Of a DNA stretch of 64,000 nt, positions 53,794 through 61,807 are shown one piece after another. The stretch is taken from the NCBI GenBank assembly GCA_028284285.1, contig JANQSA010000051.1:62001-126000 (forward strand). The letters run 5' to 3'. A program made the translations under genes and the position numbers. The DNA is from Croceivirga sp. (GTDB taxonomy: Bacteria; Bacteroidota; Bacteroidia; Flavobacteriales; Flavobacteriaceae). Under the pieces are notes generated by a model. It was not told where the DNA came from. It did no database searches and was given only the letters and a program-made list of their open reading frames with translations. The stretch's first letter is position 1. Every line of letters begins with the position of its first letter.

Positions 53794-54960
53794 ATGGATC
53801 GAATTTTTGAAGATACTGCAACAGCGTTTCAAATGAAAAGCGATTCCGAATTGGAACGCGCTTACTTTCTTTTCCGGCTAATTGCCAATGAACCCCTGGT
53901 CCGGATCGGTACTGCGGTGACCAATTTTGCGATCAACGCCCATTTGCCGGTAGAAGGACTCATACGGGCTACCGTGTTTGACCACTTTTGCGGAGGTGTG
54001 AATGAAGCGGATTGTTTACCGATCATAGATAAGATGCATGAAAAAGGAGTGTGTTCTATCCTGGACTATTCCGTGGAAGGTAAGGAAGAAGAAGCACAAT
54101 TTGATTTTGCGGTGGAAAAGGTATTGCATGTACTGAATTTTGTAAAGGAGAAAGCGGCTATTCCCTTTGCCGTATTCAAACCCACCGGTTTTGGAAGAAG
54201 GGCCCTTTACAAAATGGTAGGGGAAGGGGCAGCGTTGTCCACGGAAGAAAAAACGGAATGGGAAAAGGTAATCGCCCGCTATCACCAGGTTTGCCAAAAA
54301 GCGCATGAACTGGACGTGGCCTTATTGATTGATGCCGAGGAAAGCTGGATGCAAGATGCTGCAGATGAGTTGGCATGGCAAATGATGAAGGCGTATAATA
54401 CGGAACGTGCTATTGTATTTAATACGGCACAACTCTATCGTTGGGATCGACTCGCCTATTTGGAAGAATTGTATAAAAAGGCGATAGCAGCCGGGGTAAA
54501 GGTGGGTATAAAAGTGGTACGAGGCGCTTATATGGAGAAGGAAAATGAACGGGCAAAGGAATATGGTTATCCCAGTCCCATCTGTGCTTCCAAGCAGGAC
54601 ACGGATAACAATTTTGATAAGGCAGTGGCCTTTATGATAAAACATCTGGAGGTATTTGAAATTTTTGCAGGTACGCACAATGAAGAAAGTGTACATAAAC
54701 TCCTGGAACTTATGAAAACGGATGATATCCCGGCAAAGGATCCAAGAATTTGGATGGGGCAATTATACGGGATGAGTGATCATATTAGTTTTAATCTTGC
54801 GGCCCATGGGTACAATGCGGCTAAATATGTGCCCTATGGTCCGGTACGGGATGTAATGCCCTATTTAATTCGAAGGGCAGAAGAAAACACCTCGGTAACC
54901 GGGCAAACCTCAAGGGAACTGGAACTCTTAAAGAAAGAAAAAGCACGAAGGAAGCTCTGA
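53794..54960 (+). CDS. Proline dehydrogenase
   Basis: The 388-residue FAD enzyme oxidises proline to pyrroline-5-carboxylate. It is monofunctional (no P5C dehydrogenase domain) with the TIM-barrel core: ILDYSVEGKEEE, FKPTGFGRRALY, LLIDAEESWMQDAADEL, VKVVRGAYMEKE, AGTHNEESV, QLYGMSDH and YVPYGPVRDVMPYLIRRAEEN near the C-terminus, a signature region with the substrate-binding arginines. I use ATG 53794 instead of GTG 53779. The last helices carry the highly basic tail KKEKARRKL. Confidence 0.92.
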   Translation: MDRIFEDTATAFQMKSDSELERAYFLFRLIANEPLVRIGTAVTNFAINAHLPVEGLIRATVFDHFCGGVNEADCLPIIDKMHEKGVCSILDYSVEGKEEEAQFDFAVEKVLHVLNFVKEKAAIPFAVFKPTGFGRRALYKMVGEGAALSTEEKTEWEKVIARYHQVCQKAHELDVALLIDAEESWMQDAADELAWQMMKAYNTERAIVFNTAQLYRWDRLAYLEELYKKAIAAGVKVGIKVVRGAYMEKENERAKEYGYPSPICASKQDTDNNFDKAVAFMIKHLEVFEIFAGTHNEESVHKLLELMKTDDIPAKDPRIWMGQLYGMSDHISFNLAAHGYNAAKYVPYGPVRDVMPYLIRRAEENTSVTGQTSRELELLKKEKARRKL

Positions 54961-54983
54961 TCCCATCTTAGTGTTAACGGGCC

Positions 54984-55349
54984 CTAGTCCAACGATTTCA
55001 CCTTAACGTCGGAGGCACAGCTTTCCACTATGATAACCCTATCCGCATCGTTTTTTATCCGGTAGATCTTACAGGGTTCGGCTTTCGTATCGCTCTTCCG
55101 AAAATCTACATTTCCTTCGGTAAAAAAAGAATGCCACAGCACCGAATCCCGGGAAAAACGAGCTTCCAACCCTGGGGAATACGTAATCGGTTTGGCCCTG
55201 AGGTCCTTTAATACCCTGCAGTTGGGGAAGTAACAGAATTCTACGCCTTTTTCCCCGGCCTTTTTTTGCACAAAGAAGACCAGAAAAACCAGTCCAAGGG
55301 ACAGTCCTACCAGATACCAGCCCAATCGTCGTAAAAAACCGCCTCCCAT
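54984..55349 (-). CDS. DUF4258-type small membrane-anchored protein
   Basis: The 121-residue protein has one N-terminal helix (about 8-28, YLVGLSLGLVFLVFFV) and a soluble domain with CYFPNCRVLKDLRAKPI, conserved cysteines and CKIYRIKNDADRVIIVESC. Its ATG overlaps the ald stop codon as TAATG, so translation is coupled. Conserved beside ald in flavobacteria; function unknown. Confidence 0.7.
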   Translation of the reverse strand: MGGGFLRRLGWYLVGLSLGLVFLVFFVQKKAGEKGVEFCYFPNCRVLKDLRAKPITYSPGLEARFSRDSVLWHSFFTEGNVDFRKSDTKAEPCKIYRIKNDADRVIIVESCASDVKVKSLD

Positions 55350-56548
55350 TAAAAGATCAAGAAATTAATATCACTGTAGGACAACCCAAACCAGTCGCCC
55401 ACAGATTTATTGGTCAGGATGCCGTGGTACATATACAGGCCGTTCCGTAACCCTTTATCAAATCGCAATGCGTTTTCCAGTCCGCCATCCTCACCGATTT
55501 TAAGCAAATAGGGGGTAAAGATATTACTGATGGAAATAGAAGAGGTACGTGGATAGCGGGAGGGGATGTTGGGCACCCCGTAATGGATCACCCCATATTT
55601 TTCTACCGTAGGTTTCTCGTGATCTGTCACCTCGGAACTTTCAAAACACCCGCCCATATCAATGCTCACATCAATGATGACAGCGCCTTTTTTCATGTTT
55701 TCCACCATACTGGTAGAGACCACCACCGGAGAACGGTCCTTGCCCCGGGTAGCGCCAATGGCCACGTCACAGCGCTTCAACGCTTTTAAAAGATTCTTAG
55801 GCTGTATGGTTGAGGTGTATACCGTCTGATTCAAATTGGTCTGGATGTTCCGCAGTTTGGTAATGGAATTATCAAATACCTTGATGTTAGCGCCCAGGCC
55901 CAAGGCGGATCGGGCGGCAAACTCCCCCACCGTACCGGCGCCTATGATCACCACTTCTACGGGCGGTACGCCACTGATGTTGCCAAACATCAATCCGTTG
56001 CCCTGGTTGGCGGCAGCCATCAATTCTGCTGCCACCAGAATGGAAGAGATCCCGGCAATCTCACTTAGGGAACGCACAGCGGGATATTTCCCATCTTCAT
56101 CCCGGATATACTCAAAAGCTATGGCGGTGATCCGTTTTCTGGCCAGTTGTTCAAAATATTTTTTGGATTGTGTTTTGATCTGCAGGGCAGAGATCACAAT
56201 GGCCTGGGGATTCATCAATTCGATCTCCGAAAGGGTAGGGGGCTCCACCTTAAGCAGTAGCGGGCAGGAAAACACTTTTTTGGTGTCTTTGGAAATCTCG
56301 GCTCCGGCATTGGTGTAGTCCAGGTCAGAATAATTGGCAGATTCTCCGGCGCCGGATTCAATGAGTACGCGATGTCCGTGGGCCGTAATCGCGTTGACCG
56401 CATCCGGGGTAAGGCAGATACGTTTTTCCTGGTATTGGTTTTCTTTGGGCAGGCCGATAAACAATTCCCCTTTTTGTTGGATCACTTCCAGGGTTTCCTC
56501 CTGGGGCAATAATTGTTGCCGGCTAAAGGGCGAGGCAGGTTGCTCCAT
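55349..56548 (-). CDS. ald: Alanine dehydrogenase
   Basis: Ald interconverts L-alanine and pyruvate with NAD. The 399-residue protein has the N-terminal catalytic domain (GLPKENQYQEKRICLTPDAV, the substrate-binding region) and the NAD-binding GAGTVGEFAARSALGLGA. The longer N-terminus (about 30 residues) relative to standard Ald is typical of Bacteroidota. The C-terminal part YGVPNIPSRYPRTSSISISN is conserved. It is followed by a coupled DUF4258-type gene; upstream lies the accessory 186-residue membrane protein gene. Confidence 0.9.
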   Translation of the reverse strand: MEQPASPFSRQQLLPQEETLEVIQQKGELFIGLPKENQYQEKRICLTPDAVNAITAHGHRVLIESGAGESANYSDLDYTNAGAEISKDTKKVFSCPLLLKVEPPTLSEIELMNPQAIVISALQIKTQSKKYFEQLARKRITAIAFEYIRDEDGKYPAVRSLSEIAGISSILVAAELMAAANQGNGLMFGNISGVPPVEVVIIGAGTVGEFAARSALGLGANIKVFDNSITKLRNIQTNLNQTVYTSTIQPKNLLKALKRCDVAIGATRGKDRSPVVVSTSMVENMKKGAVIIDVSIDMGGCFESSEVTDHEKPTVEKYGVIHYGVPNIPSRYPRTSSISISNIFTPYLLKIGEDGGLENALRFDKGLRNGLYMYHGILTNKSVGDWFGLSYSDINFLIF

Positions 56549-56575
56549 ACAAGTAAAGCTGACTATTTGTCAAAT

Positions 56576-57136
56576 TTACAGATTTTTTGCAAGGGTTTCC
56601 TTACGTTGCTCCAGCTTCTCCCGTTCTTTACGCAGTTCTTCTTTTTCCTTTAATACCTGGAGTTCGGCATCCATGGCCTCCAGGTCAATGCCGTGTACAT
56701 GTTTGTCATACAGTTTAACACGAATAAAGTACACAAAAGGAATGACCACCACACAAATGGGTAGTAACCACATGATGTTTTCACTATCAATAGTTTCATC
56801 TTGATAAAAATATACCTCGAAAATTTGGAACACGTACATTAAGAGCGGAATTAAAATAATATGATACCACCAGTGTTTACAGGTAAAAAACCAGATTAAC
56901 AAAAGATATAGAGGCACTAATTTTCCTAGAACGAACCAGCCATGTCCTTCAATTGATGGGAATCCATTTTTACCAATTTCCATCCACAAAAACCTAACTG
57001 TTTCTATAGACTCATCATCAGGAAGATATTCATGACTTTTAAAAACAAAAGGAGATAGAACGATTAGAAATGCCAAAAAGGATTCTATCAATATTCGCTT
57101 TTTTGCTAGCTTATTGAATTTCGTTTTAGCTGGCAT
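56576..57136 (-). CDS. Single-module member of an unrecognised membrane-protein family
   Basis: The 186-residue protein has four hydrophobic helices (about 16-33, 64-83, 86-108, 117-137) and a charged C-terminal coiled coil (about 148-184, rich in KEKEELRKEREKLEQRK). The segment NGFPSIEGHGWFVLGKLVP, then CKHWWYHIILIPLLMYVFQI, aligns with the second half of the three proteins at 58003-61283 (GFPD...K...WWRYALLFPILLTVYQL). It is therefore the one-module form of that family. It stands between ald and tsaE, on the same strand as both. No function known; membrane location with a cytoplasmic helical tail is inferred from charge distribution. Confidence 0.7.
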   Translation of the reverse strand: MPAKTKFNKLAKKRILIESFLAFLIVLSPFVFKSHEYLPDDESIETVRFLWMEIGKNGFPSIEGHGWFVLGKLVPLYLLLIWFFTCKHWWYHIILIPLLMYVFQIFEVYFYQDETIDSENIMWLLPICVVVIPFVYFIRVKLYDKHVHGIDLEAMDAELQVLKEKEELRKEREKLEQRKETLAKNL

Positions 57137-57164
57137 TAAAAAATTGTTTATAATCTAAACAACG

Positions 57165-57192
57165 AAAAAAGGGCAACCATATTTTGTTGCCC
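57165..57192 (-). terminator. Rho-independent terminator of the 43-residue gene
   Basis: On the minus strand GGGCAAC pairs with GTTGCCC around an 8-base loop, followed by six T. It begins 30 bases after the small gene's stop and lies before the ATG of the next minus-strand gene (57136). Confidence 0.8.
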
Positions 57193-57221
57193 CTGAATTT
57201 TGTAAAAGAAAGCCTTAAATA

Positions 57222-57353
57222 CTACTTCTTTTTTTGCATGGTGTGCTTTCTTTTAACTCCTGTGTCTTGACCATCAATAATATAAGAAGATGCCGAGGCA
57301 GCAACTAACATAACAATAGCCAAGAGACCAAAAATGAGTTTTCTAGTGTTCAT
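57222..57353 (-). CDS. 43-residue secreted or membrane peptide
   Basis: The frame from ATG 57353 to TAG encodes MNTRKLIFGLLAIVMLVAAS, then ASSYIIDGQDTGVKRKHTMQ and a lysine tail: a textbook signal-anchor segment followed by a basic hydrophilic tail. A -7 element TACATTTG (minus strand, plus 57396-57403) 42 bases upstream and a strong terminator at 57165-57192 bracket it exactly. This makes it a convincing small gene despite its size. It is a possible secreted peptide or toxin-like peptide in the accessory region; function unknown. Confidence 0.7.
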   Translation of the reverse strand: MNTRKLIFGLLAIVMLVAASASSYIIDGQDTGVKRKHTMQKKK

Positions 57354-57395
57354 CGTACTACATTTTTTGGTTAATAAAATGAATTCATTCGATTC

Positions 57396-57403
57396 CAAAT
57401 GTA
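57396..57403 (-). promoter_or_regulatory. -7 element of the 43-residue gene
   Basis: Minus strand TACATTTG, a perfect TAnnTTTG match. About 20 bases upstream on that strand is CATTTTCTATAAT (plus 57414-57426), which contains TTTTCTA, resembling the TATTTTCTA boxes at 61701-61709 and elsewhere in this region. Confidence 0.6.
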
Positions 57404-57525
57404 GGAAAATTTATTATAGAAAATGCATTTTGTCGATATTTTTTGCATTTTAACCGAAAAATTGACCCTTTTGTCGAAGGAATGAATTGTTGTTTGAAGA
57501 TACTAAAACCTCATGAGGAGGGGGT

Positions 57526-57948
57526 TTACCTTCCGGAATACTCGATACTTCGGGTAGTTTCGTCGACAAACTGCAAGCGGAGGGCCATGTGGTCTTCGGG
57601 CAAGAGATTGGGGATCTTTTCCGGCCATTCGATAAAAACATAGGCGCCGCTGGAAAAATAGTCTTCCAATCCCAGGTCCAGGGCCTCTTTTTCAGATTGA
57701 ATTCTATAAAAATCAAAATGGTAGGCGAGTAGCTCTCCCCGGGCATCTACATATTCATTAACAATGGTAAAGCTGGGGCTGTGCCCGGTATCTTTCCCTC
57801 CCAAAACCCGGATCATGGCTTTGATCAAGGTGGTTTTGCCGGTGCCCATAGGTCCATAAAAACAAAAGACTTTTTGCAGGGATGCCTTCAATAGGGTTAT
57901 AGTAAGCCAGGGAAGGTCACTTTCTTTGTAGACTATCTTCGAAACCAC
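57526..57948 (-). CDS. tsaE: tRNA threonylcarbamoyladenosine synthesis ATPase TsaE
   Basis: TsaE is the ATPase that supports TsaB/TsaD in making t6A at position 37 of ANN-decoding tRNAs. The 140-residue protein has the P-loop GPMGTGKTTLIKAM, the SPSFTIVNEY loop and the DFYRI-x-LGLEDYF motif with EWPEKI near the end, all complete. Translation starts at GTG 57948; I see no ATG nearby. It is normally near ald in flavobacteria; here the small gene and the single-module membrane gene lie between them. Confidence 0.93.
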   Translation of the reverse strand: MVSKIVYKESDLPWLTITLLKASLQKVFCFYGPMGTGKTTLIKAMIRVLGGKDTGHSPSFTIVNEYVDARGELLAYHFDFYRIQSEKEALDLGLEDYFSSGAYVFIEWPEKIPNLLPEDHMALRLQFVDETTRSIEYSGR

Positions 57949-58002
57949 TACATTTAAAATTACAGAATATTGTATTACTGTTTTTACAAAACTTCTCCAT
58001 TA

Positions 58003-59049
58003 ATGAATACTACCAAAATTCTTTTATCAAAAAAAGACCATTTTTTTCAGAATCTGGTTTTTGTGATTTTGATTTTGGCCAATTCGTTGATATTGCAATT
58101 CCATTTACTTGGCGAGGAAACTTCATCTAATTTAAGGTTTAACGGGAAAACACTATCGCATGTTTACGACAGTGATCAAATGTTCTATTGGATACTGTTA
58201 AGTTATTTTCAGCTACTCGCATTTCATGTTATTTTCTTTTTTACAGTTAAAACAGGGATTAGATATTTTGCACTGTTTGGAATATTCTGGCATACCTGGG
58301 GTTTAACAAATGAGCTTTTATTGTTATTCGATTTGAACTATTACAGGGATACAATAAAACTGTTATTGATGTGTACGGTCCTCTTTTTGGGAATTCTGGA
58401 GTTTGTGCGAAGTGTACTACGCAAAAAGAAGCCCATAGATTCTGATCAGACAGGCAAATCACTCGGATATTATCTGCTAATTACCGTTTTCATGTTCGGG
58501 CCCATGCTGATGGAAAAAATCTCTTATGAACTATCTTCCGGTAAAGATACTTACGTTATTCTTGGCGTACCCATAGGTAGTCGCGGTTTTCCGGATTTTT
58601 CACTACTGGTTTGGTTTACAAGTTTAAAATTGCAATTGGTTTTTCCTTTGATCGTTTTATTCCTGCATCTGAAAGCATGGTGGCGCTATGCGTTACTTTT
58701 TCCCATATTGCTAACCGTTTATCAATTGAGAAGTGGCTTGAACCCCAATCTAAAGGACATCGATGCATATGAGATTTTTGAAGCCGCACCCTTATTACTT
58801 ATAGTGTTGGCGCTGTTATTGTTTCTCTCCCGGTCCGCCTACTATCAATCCAAAACCGCCCGGCTCTTCAAACGGGCTGCAAAAAATGTAGAAGCTTTGG
58901 TCCAGGTCCGATTTAAAAAACAGGAGCATTTTCTAAAAAATGCTAAAGCACGATTCACCCAGTTGAAATCGGACAAAGATCCGAATGAACAAGAACTACG
59001 CGACCTAAAACAGCATTTGGAAAAAGAACTCCAGGAATACGAACGTTGA
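58003..59049 (+). CDS. Double-module member of the unrecognised membrane family (1)
   Basis: A 348-residue protein from ATG 58003 (MNTTKILL). Two related modules of about four helices: residues about 14-140 (FVILILANSLILQ... RYFALFGIFWHTWGL) and about 160-290 (DTYVILGVPIGSRGFPDFS ... AWWRYALLFPILLTVYQL). A basic coiled coil follows (about 300-345, ending EQELRDLKQHLEKELQEYER). It shares these features with the next two genes but is the most diverged of the three. It starts 54 bases from tsaE, divergent. I do not recognise the family; a sensor or immunity role in the membrane is possible. Confidence 0.7.
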   Translation: MNTTKILLSKKDHFFQNLVFVILILANSLILQFHLLGEETSSNLRFNGKTLSHVYDSDQMFYWILLSYFQLLAFHVIFFFTVKTGIRYFALFGIFWHTWGLTNELLLLFDLNYYRDTIKLLLMCTVLFLGILEFVRSVLRKKKPIDSDQTGKSLGYYLLITVFMFGPMLMEKISYELSSGKDTYVILGVPIGSRGFPDFSLLVWFTSLKLQLVFPLIVLFLHLKAWWRYALLFPILLTVYQLRSGLNPNLKDIDAYEIFEAAPLLLIVLALLLFLSRSAYYQSKTARLFKRAAKNVEALVQVRFKKQEHFLKNAKARFTQLKSDKDPNEQELRDLKQHLEKELQEYER

Positions 59050-59086
59050 TGCCTTACAGCCTGTGCCGACGTATTTCACCCTTTTA

Positions 59087-59095
59087 TAGAAAATA
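59087..59095 (+). promoter_or_regulatory. TAGAAAATA box upstream of membrane gene 2
   Basis: The nonamer lies 54 bases before ATG 59150. Exactly 24 bases separate it from the probable -7 element TATCTTTT (59120-59127). The same box and spacing recur at 60210-60218. It is identical to the inverted boxes at 61701-61709 and 61781-61789. Confidence 0.45.
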
Positions 59096-59149
59096 GTCGT
59101 AGTAAAACAAAAAAATCGGTATCTTTTGGCGCCTATCTAACCTCAAAGA

Positions 59150-60175
59150 ATGATAGCTAAAAACCAAAAAAACACCTTCGGTAAAGAAGTGTGGCTAGCC
59201 TTAATCATTATAGGCAATTGCTTGATTGGGCTGTTACATCTACCGGTAGATCCACAGTTTTCCACCCTTCACGTATTGGGCTATGAATACCATCATGATT
59301 TTGTCAACAATCGGGCATTCGTATGGTTTACAATTTGTCATTTACAAATACTGGTGTATACTATGCTGTGTTTTTACTTCAGCAAAAGACGGGTTAAATG
59401 GGCTTTATCCTTTTTAATGTATTGGATGGTGTATACGCTGGTTTGGGATATATTTCAATGGGCAAATGGGAACACCGTACTAATGACGCAGAGCCTGAGT
59501 ATTTTGTTGACGATTATTTTGATTGGGGTATTGGTAAGTAGAAAAATTAAGCGGGAAGGAAGTAAGGATCATATCTTTAAATTCAAAAAGTACAAATCTG
59601 ATGTGTTCATAGCAATACTAATCATTTTTCTACCTTATTTAGAAAAAAGTATTTTTCATCTACCATTTGATCTGCGGGAACTACATATACTGGGGTTAAC
59701 CATTTCCAGTAGTGGATTTCCCAATATCAGTTCATTTTTGGGTTACCTGTTATTAAAAGTGTATTTGTTACTTCCTACGCTGCTATGCTTTTTTGAAGTA
59801 AAAAAGTGGTGGCGTTATGCCTTATTAATTCCGATTTTACTGGCCATCTTTCAGATTAGGACCGCGCTTAACCCCGATACGGAAGATTTGGACACCTATG
59901 AAGTTATCCAGGCCTTACCTTTGTTGCTTTCGGTATTGTTCTTACTGCTTTTTCTCTCCAGAACTGCCTATTATCAATCAAGAATGATGCGATTGTACCA
60001 AACCACCTATCATAATCTGGAGGTGTTGGTGCACAAAAGACTTCAAAATCGGGAAGCCTTTTTAAAAACCACAAAGGAAAAATGGCAGCAATTAAAAACT
60101 ACCTCGTCAGATGAGCAGGAATTATTGGACTTAAAACAACATTTGGAACGAGAGCTTAAAAAACAGGGGCGTTGA
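59150..60175 (+). CDS. Double-module member of the unrecognised membrane family (2)
   Basis: The 341-residue protein has the same two-module plan. Module 1 contains LHVLGYEYHHDF and KRRVKWALSFLMYWMVYTL; module 2 contains LHILGLTISSSGFPNISSF and KKWWRYALLIPILLAIFQI. The internal similarity is plain by eye, so the protein arose by duplication of a module like that at 56576. The C-terminal coiled coil (LEVLVHKRLQNREAFLKTTK to the end) is nearly identical to that of the next gene, whereas the N-terminal modules differ more. About eight helices. Function unknown. Confidence 0.7.
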   Translation: MIAKNQKNTFGKEVWLALIIIGNCLIGLLHLPVDPQFSTLHVLGYEYHHDFVNNRAFVWFTICHLQILVYTMLCFYFSKRRVKWALSFLMYWMVYTLVWDIFQWANGNTVLMTQSLSILLTIILIGVLVSRKIKREGSKDHIFKFKKYKSDVFIAILIIFLPYLEKSIFHLPFDLRELHILGLTISSSGFPNISSFLGYLLLKVYLLLPTLLCFFEVKKWWRYALLIPILLAIFQIRTALNPDTEDLDTYEVIQALPLLLSVLFLLLFLSRTAYYQSRMMRLYQTTYHNLEVLVHKRLQNREAFLKTTKEKWQQLKTTSSDEQELLDLKQHLERELKKQGR

Positions 60176-60209
60176 TGCTATCCGGATTTTCCTATTCATG
60201 GAACTCTAG

Positions 60210-60218
60210 TAGAAAATA
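60210..60218 (+). promoter_or_regulatory. TAGAAAATA box upstream of membrane gene 3
   Basis: Identical nonamer 54 bases before ATG 60273, with the same 24-base spacing to a -7-like TATCTTCC (60243-60250) as in the preceding gene. The flanking sequence has diverged between the two copies more than the box. Confidence 0.45.
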
Positions 60219-60272
60219 CTCAAAATATAAAGAAAAATCCTGTATCTTCCTTTGCCCATTTAACTTGGGGTA

Positions 60273-61283
60273 ATGGTAGCTAAAAATCGAAAAAGTCCAT
60301 TTGTCAAAGAAGTGTTATTGGCACTTCTGATTTTGGGTAATTGTCTGTTGCCACAACTGCATTTGTGGGTTAGCGATGAACTTACCAGAATTACCGTATT
60401 CGGTTATGACTATAGTCATGGTTACTCCAGTAATCAAGAATTTATTTGGAGGCTATTATGTTATGTTCAAATACTGATTTACATCCTTATTTCTTTCTAT
60501 TGTACTGCAAGAAGGTACAAGTACGCCTTACTTGCACTGATATATTGGGTAGTCTATAATACATTAGTTTGTCTAACACCTATTGCTATCTTAGAAGAGA
60601 TACGATCCGTTTTACTGTGGTCCGCAGTATTCATCACATTGTTTTTGGTGAATGTAAAACTAGTAATGGCTGGAGAGAAAAGCTTTACGTTCAAACTACC
60701 CAAAGACAAATTGGATGTAAGTATTGTCGTTGTTCTTTTGCTACTTCCTCTTTTACATAGATTATCGTATAACTTGCCTCAGGGTATTCGGGAAATAACA
60801 ATATTGGGGCATACTGTTTCAAGTTTTGGTTTTCAAGATTTAGACGCCTTTTTTACCTACTTATTCCTTAAAATTTACATTCTGGTCCCATTATTATTTT
60901 TCTTTTTGGCTACAAAAAGATGGTGGAAATATGCATTGCTTGTCCCTATCCTTTTAGTGGTATTTCAACTAAAGACAGCCTTTAATCCCCATTCTGAATA
61001 TTTAGATACCTATGAAGTGGTTCACGCCTTACCTTTATTGATTTCGGTATTAATATTGTTACTTTTCCTCTCCAAAGCTGCCTACTACCAGTCAAAAATG
61101 GTGCGATTGTACCAAACCACGTATGATACTCTGGAGGTGTTGGTGCACAAAAGATTCCAAAATAGAGAAGAATTTCTAAAGACAATAAAAGAAAAGTGGC
61201 AGCAATTAAAAACTACCCCGTCAGATGAGCAGGAATTATTGGACCTAAAACAACATCTGGAACAAGAGCTTCGAAAAAAGTAA
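60273..61283 (+). CDS. Double-module member of the unrecognised membrane family (3)
   Basis: The 336-residue protein repeats the plan: module 1 with ITVFGYDYSHGYSSNQEF and ARRYKYALLALIYWVVYN, module 2 with ITILGHTVSSFGFQDLDAF and KRWWKYALLVPILLVVFQ, then a coiled coil ending EQELLDLKQHLEQELRKK. It is closest to gene 2, which suggests recent tandem duplication including the promoter. It ends two bases before the convergent XRE gene stop. It is the last of the tandem array and the nearest to the peptide export operon. Confidence 0.7.
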   Translation: MVAKNRKSPFVKEVLLALLILGNCLLPQLHLWVSDELTRITVFGYDYSHGYSSNQEFIWRLLCYVQILIYILISFYCTARRYKYALLALIYWVVYNTLVCLTPIAILEEIRSVLLWSAVFITLFLVNVKLVMAGEKSFTFKLPKDKLDVSIVVVLLLLPLLHRLSYNLPQGIREITILGHTVSSFGFQDLDAFFTYLFLKIYILVPLLFFFLATKRWWKYALLVPILLVVFQLKTAFNPHSEYLDTYEVVHALPLLISVLILLLFLSKAAYYQSKMVRLYQTTYDTLEVLVHKRFQNREEFLKTIKEKWQQLKTTPSDEQELLDLKQHLEQELRKK

Positions 61284-61285
61284 TA

Positions 61286-61666
61286 CTAGTCTTTTTCCCC
61301 TTTTAATTTTTCAATCTCCGCCGTCACTTCATCCAGCAGGGCACGCAATTCCCTTTCCTGTCGCTCCCGGATCTTGGCCTCAATAATACGTTCCAATTCC
61401 ATTTTCTCGCTGCTGGGTAGCTCTCCGGTCTTTAGAATAGCCTTGTCCGGATTCAACATTTCGCCTTCGCCGGTCATTAACCAGATAAGATTGAGCTGCG
61501 GATAGGTACGGATAATAGTCTCAATGACATCACTCCCGACAGAAGCGTGATTTTTCTTCATCCGGAGGGTATAGCCATTGCTGGCGCCAATGGAAAGATC
61601 AAATTGGCGGGCGCTCATACCGGAGTACTCGATAAACTGTAAAAGCCTATCAATAGTTTTTATCAT
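61286..61666 (-). CDS. XRE-family regulator next to the peptide exporter
   Basis: The 126-residue protein has an N-terminal helix-turn-helix (about 14-55, MSARQFDLSIGASNGYTLRM) and the motif YPQLNLIWLMTGEGEM as in the XRE protein at 50454. The C-terminal half is a charged coiled coil (about 88-125, AKIRERQERELRALLDEVTAEI). It is divergent from the HlyD gene (141 bases) and convergent with the membrane gene 3. TAGAAAATA boxes stand in both divergent promoters, so it probably represses both itself and the exporter operon. Confidence 0.8.
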   Translation of the reverse strand: MIKTIDRLLQFIEYSGMSARQFDLSIGASNGYTLRMKKNHASVGSDVIETIIRTYPQLNLIWLMTGEGEMLNPDKAILKTGELPSSEKMELERIIEAKIRERQERELRALLDEVTAEIEKLKGEKD

Positions 61667-61691
61667 GATGTTTCAGTTCGAGTTAGCGAAA

Positions 61692-61709
61692 CAAAAATAC
61701 TATTTTCTA
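61692..61709 (-). promoter_or_regulatory. XRE gene promoter with adjoining TAGAAAATA box
   Basis: Minus strand TAGAAAATA (plus 61701-61709), one base, TATTTTTG as -7 element (plus 61692-61699). The box abuts the upstream side of the -7 element, the position expected for a repressor. The XRE start codon is 25 bases downstream. Confidence 0.55.
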
Positions 61710-61780
61710 TGGTTCCACCCCTATTGGACCGGGGTTTTTCCCTGTTAATAACTTCTTTTATCGATTAATTTCTTTTTAAA

Positions 61781-61800
61781 TAGAAAATATTCTACATTTG
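61781..61800 (+). promoter_or_regulatory. HlyD operon promoter with TAGAAAATA box
   Basis: TAGAAAATA (61781-61789) is followed after TTC by the -7 element TACATTTG (61793-61800). TAGAA and TTCTA (61781-61794) also form a short dyad. The ATG of hlyD is only 7 bases after the -7 element, so the mRNA may be leaderless. Confidence 0.6.
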
Positions 61801-61807
61801 ATTTGTT

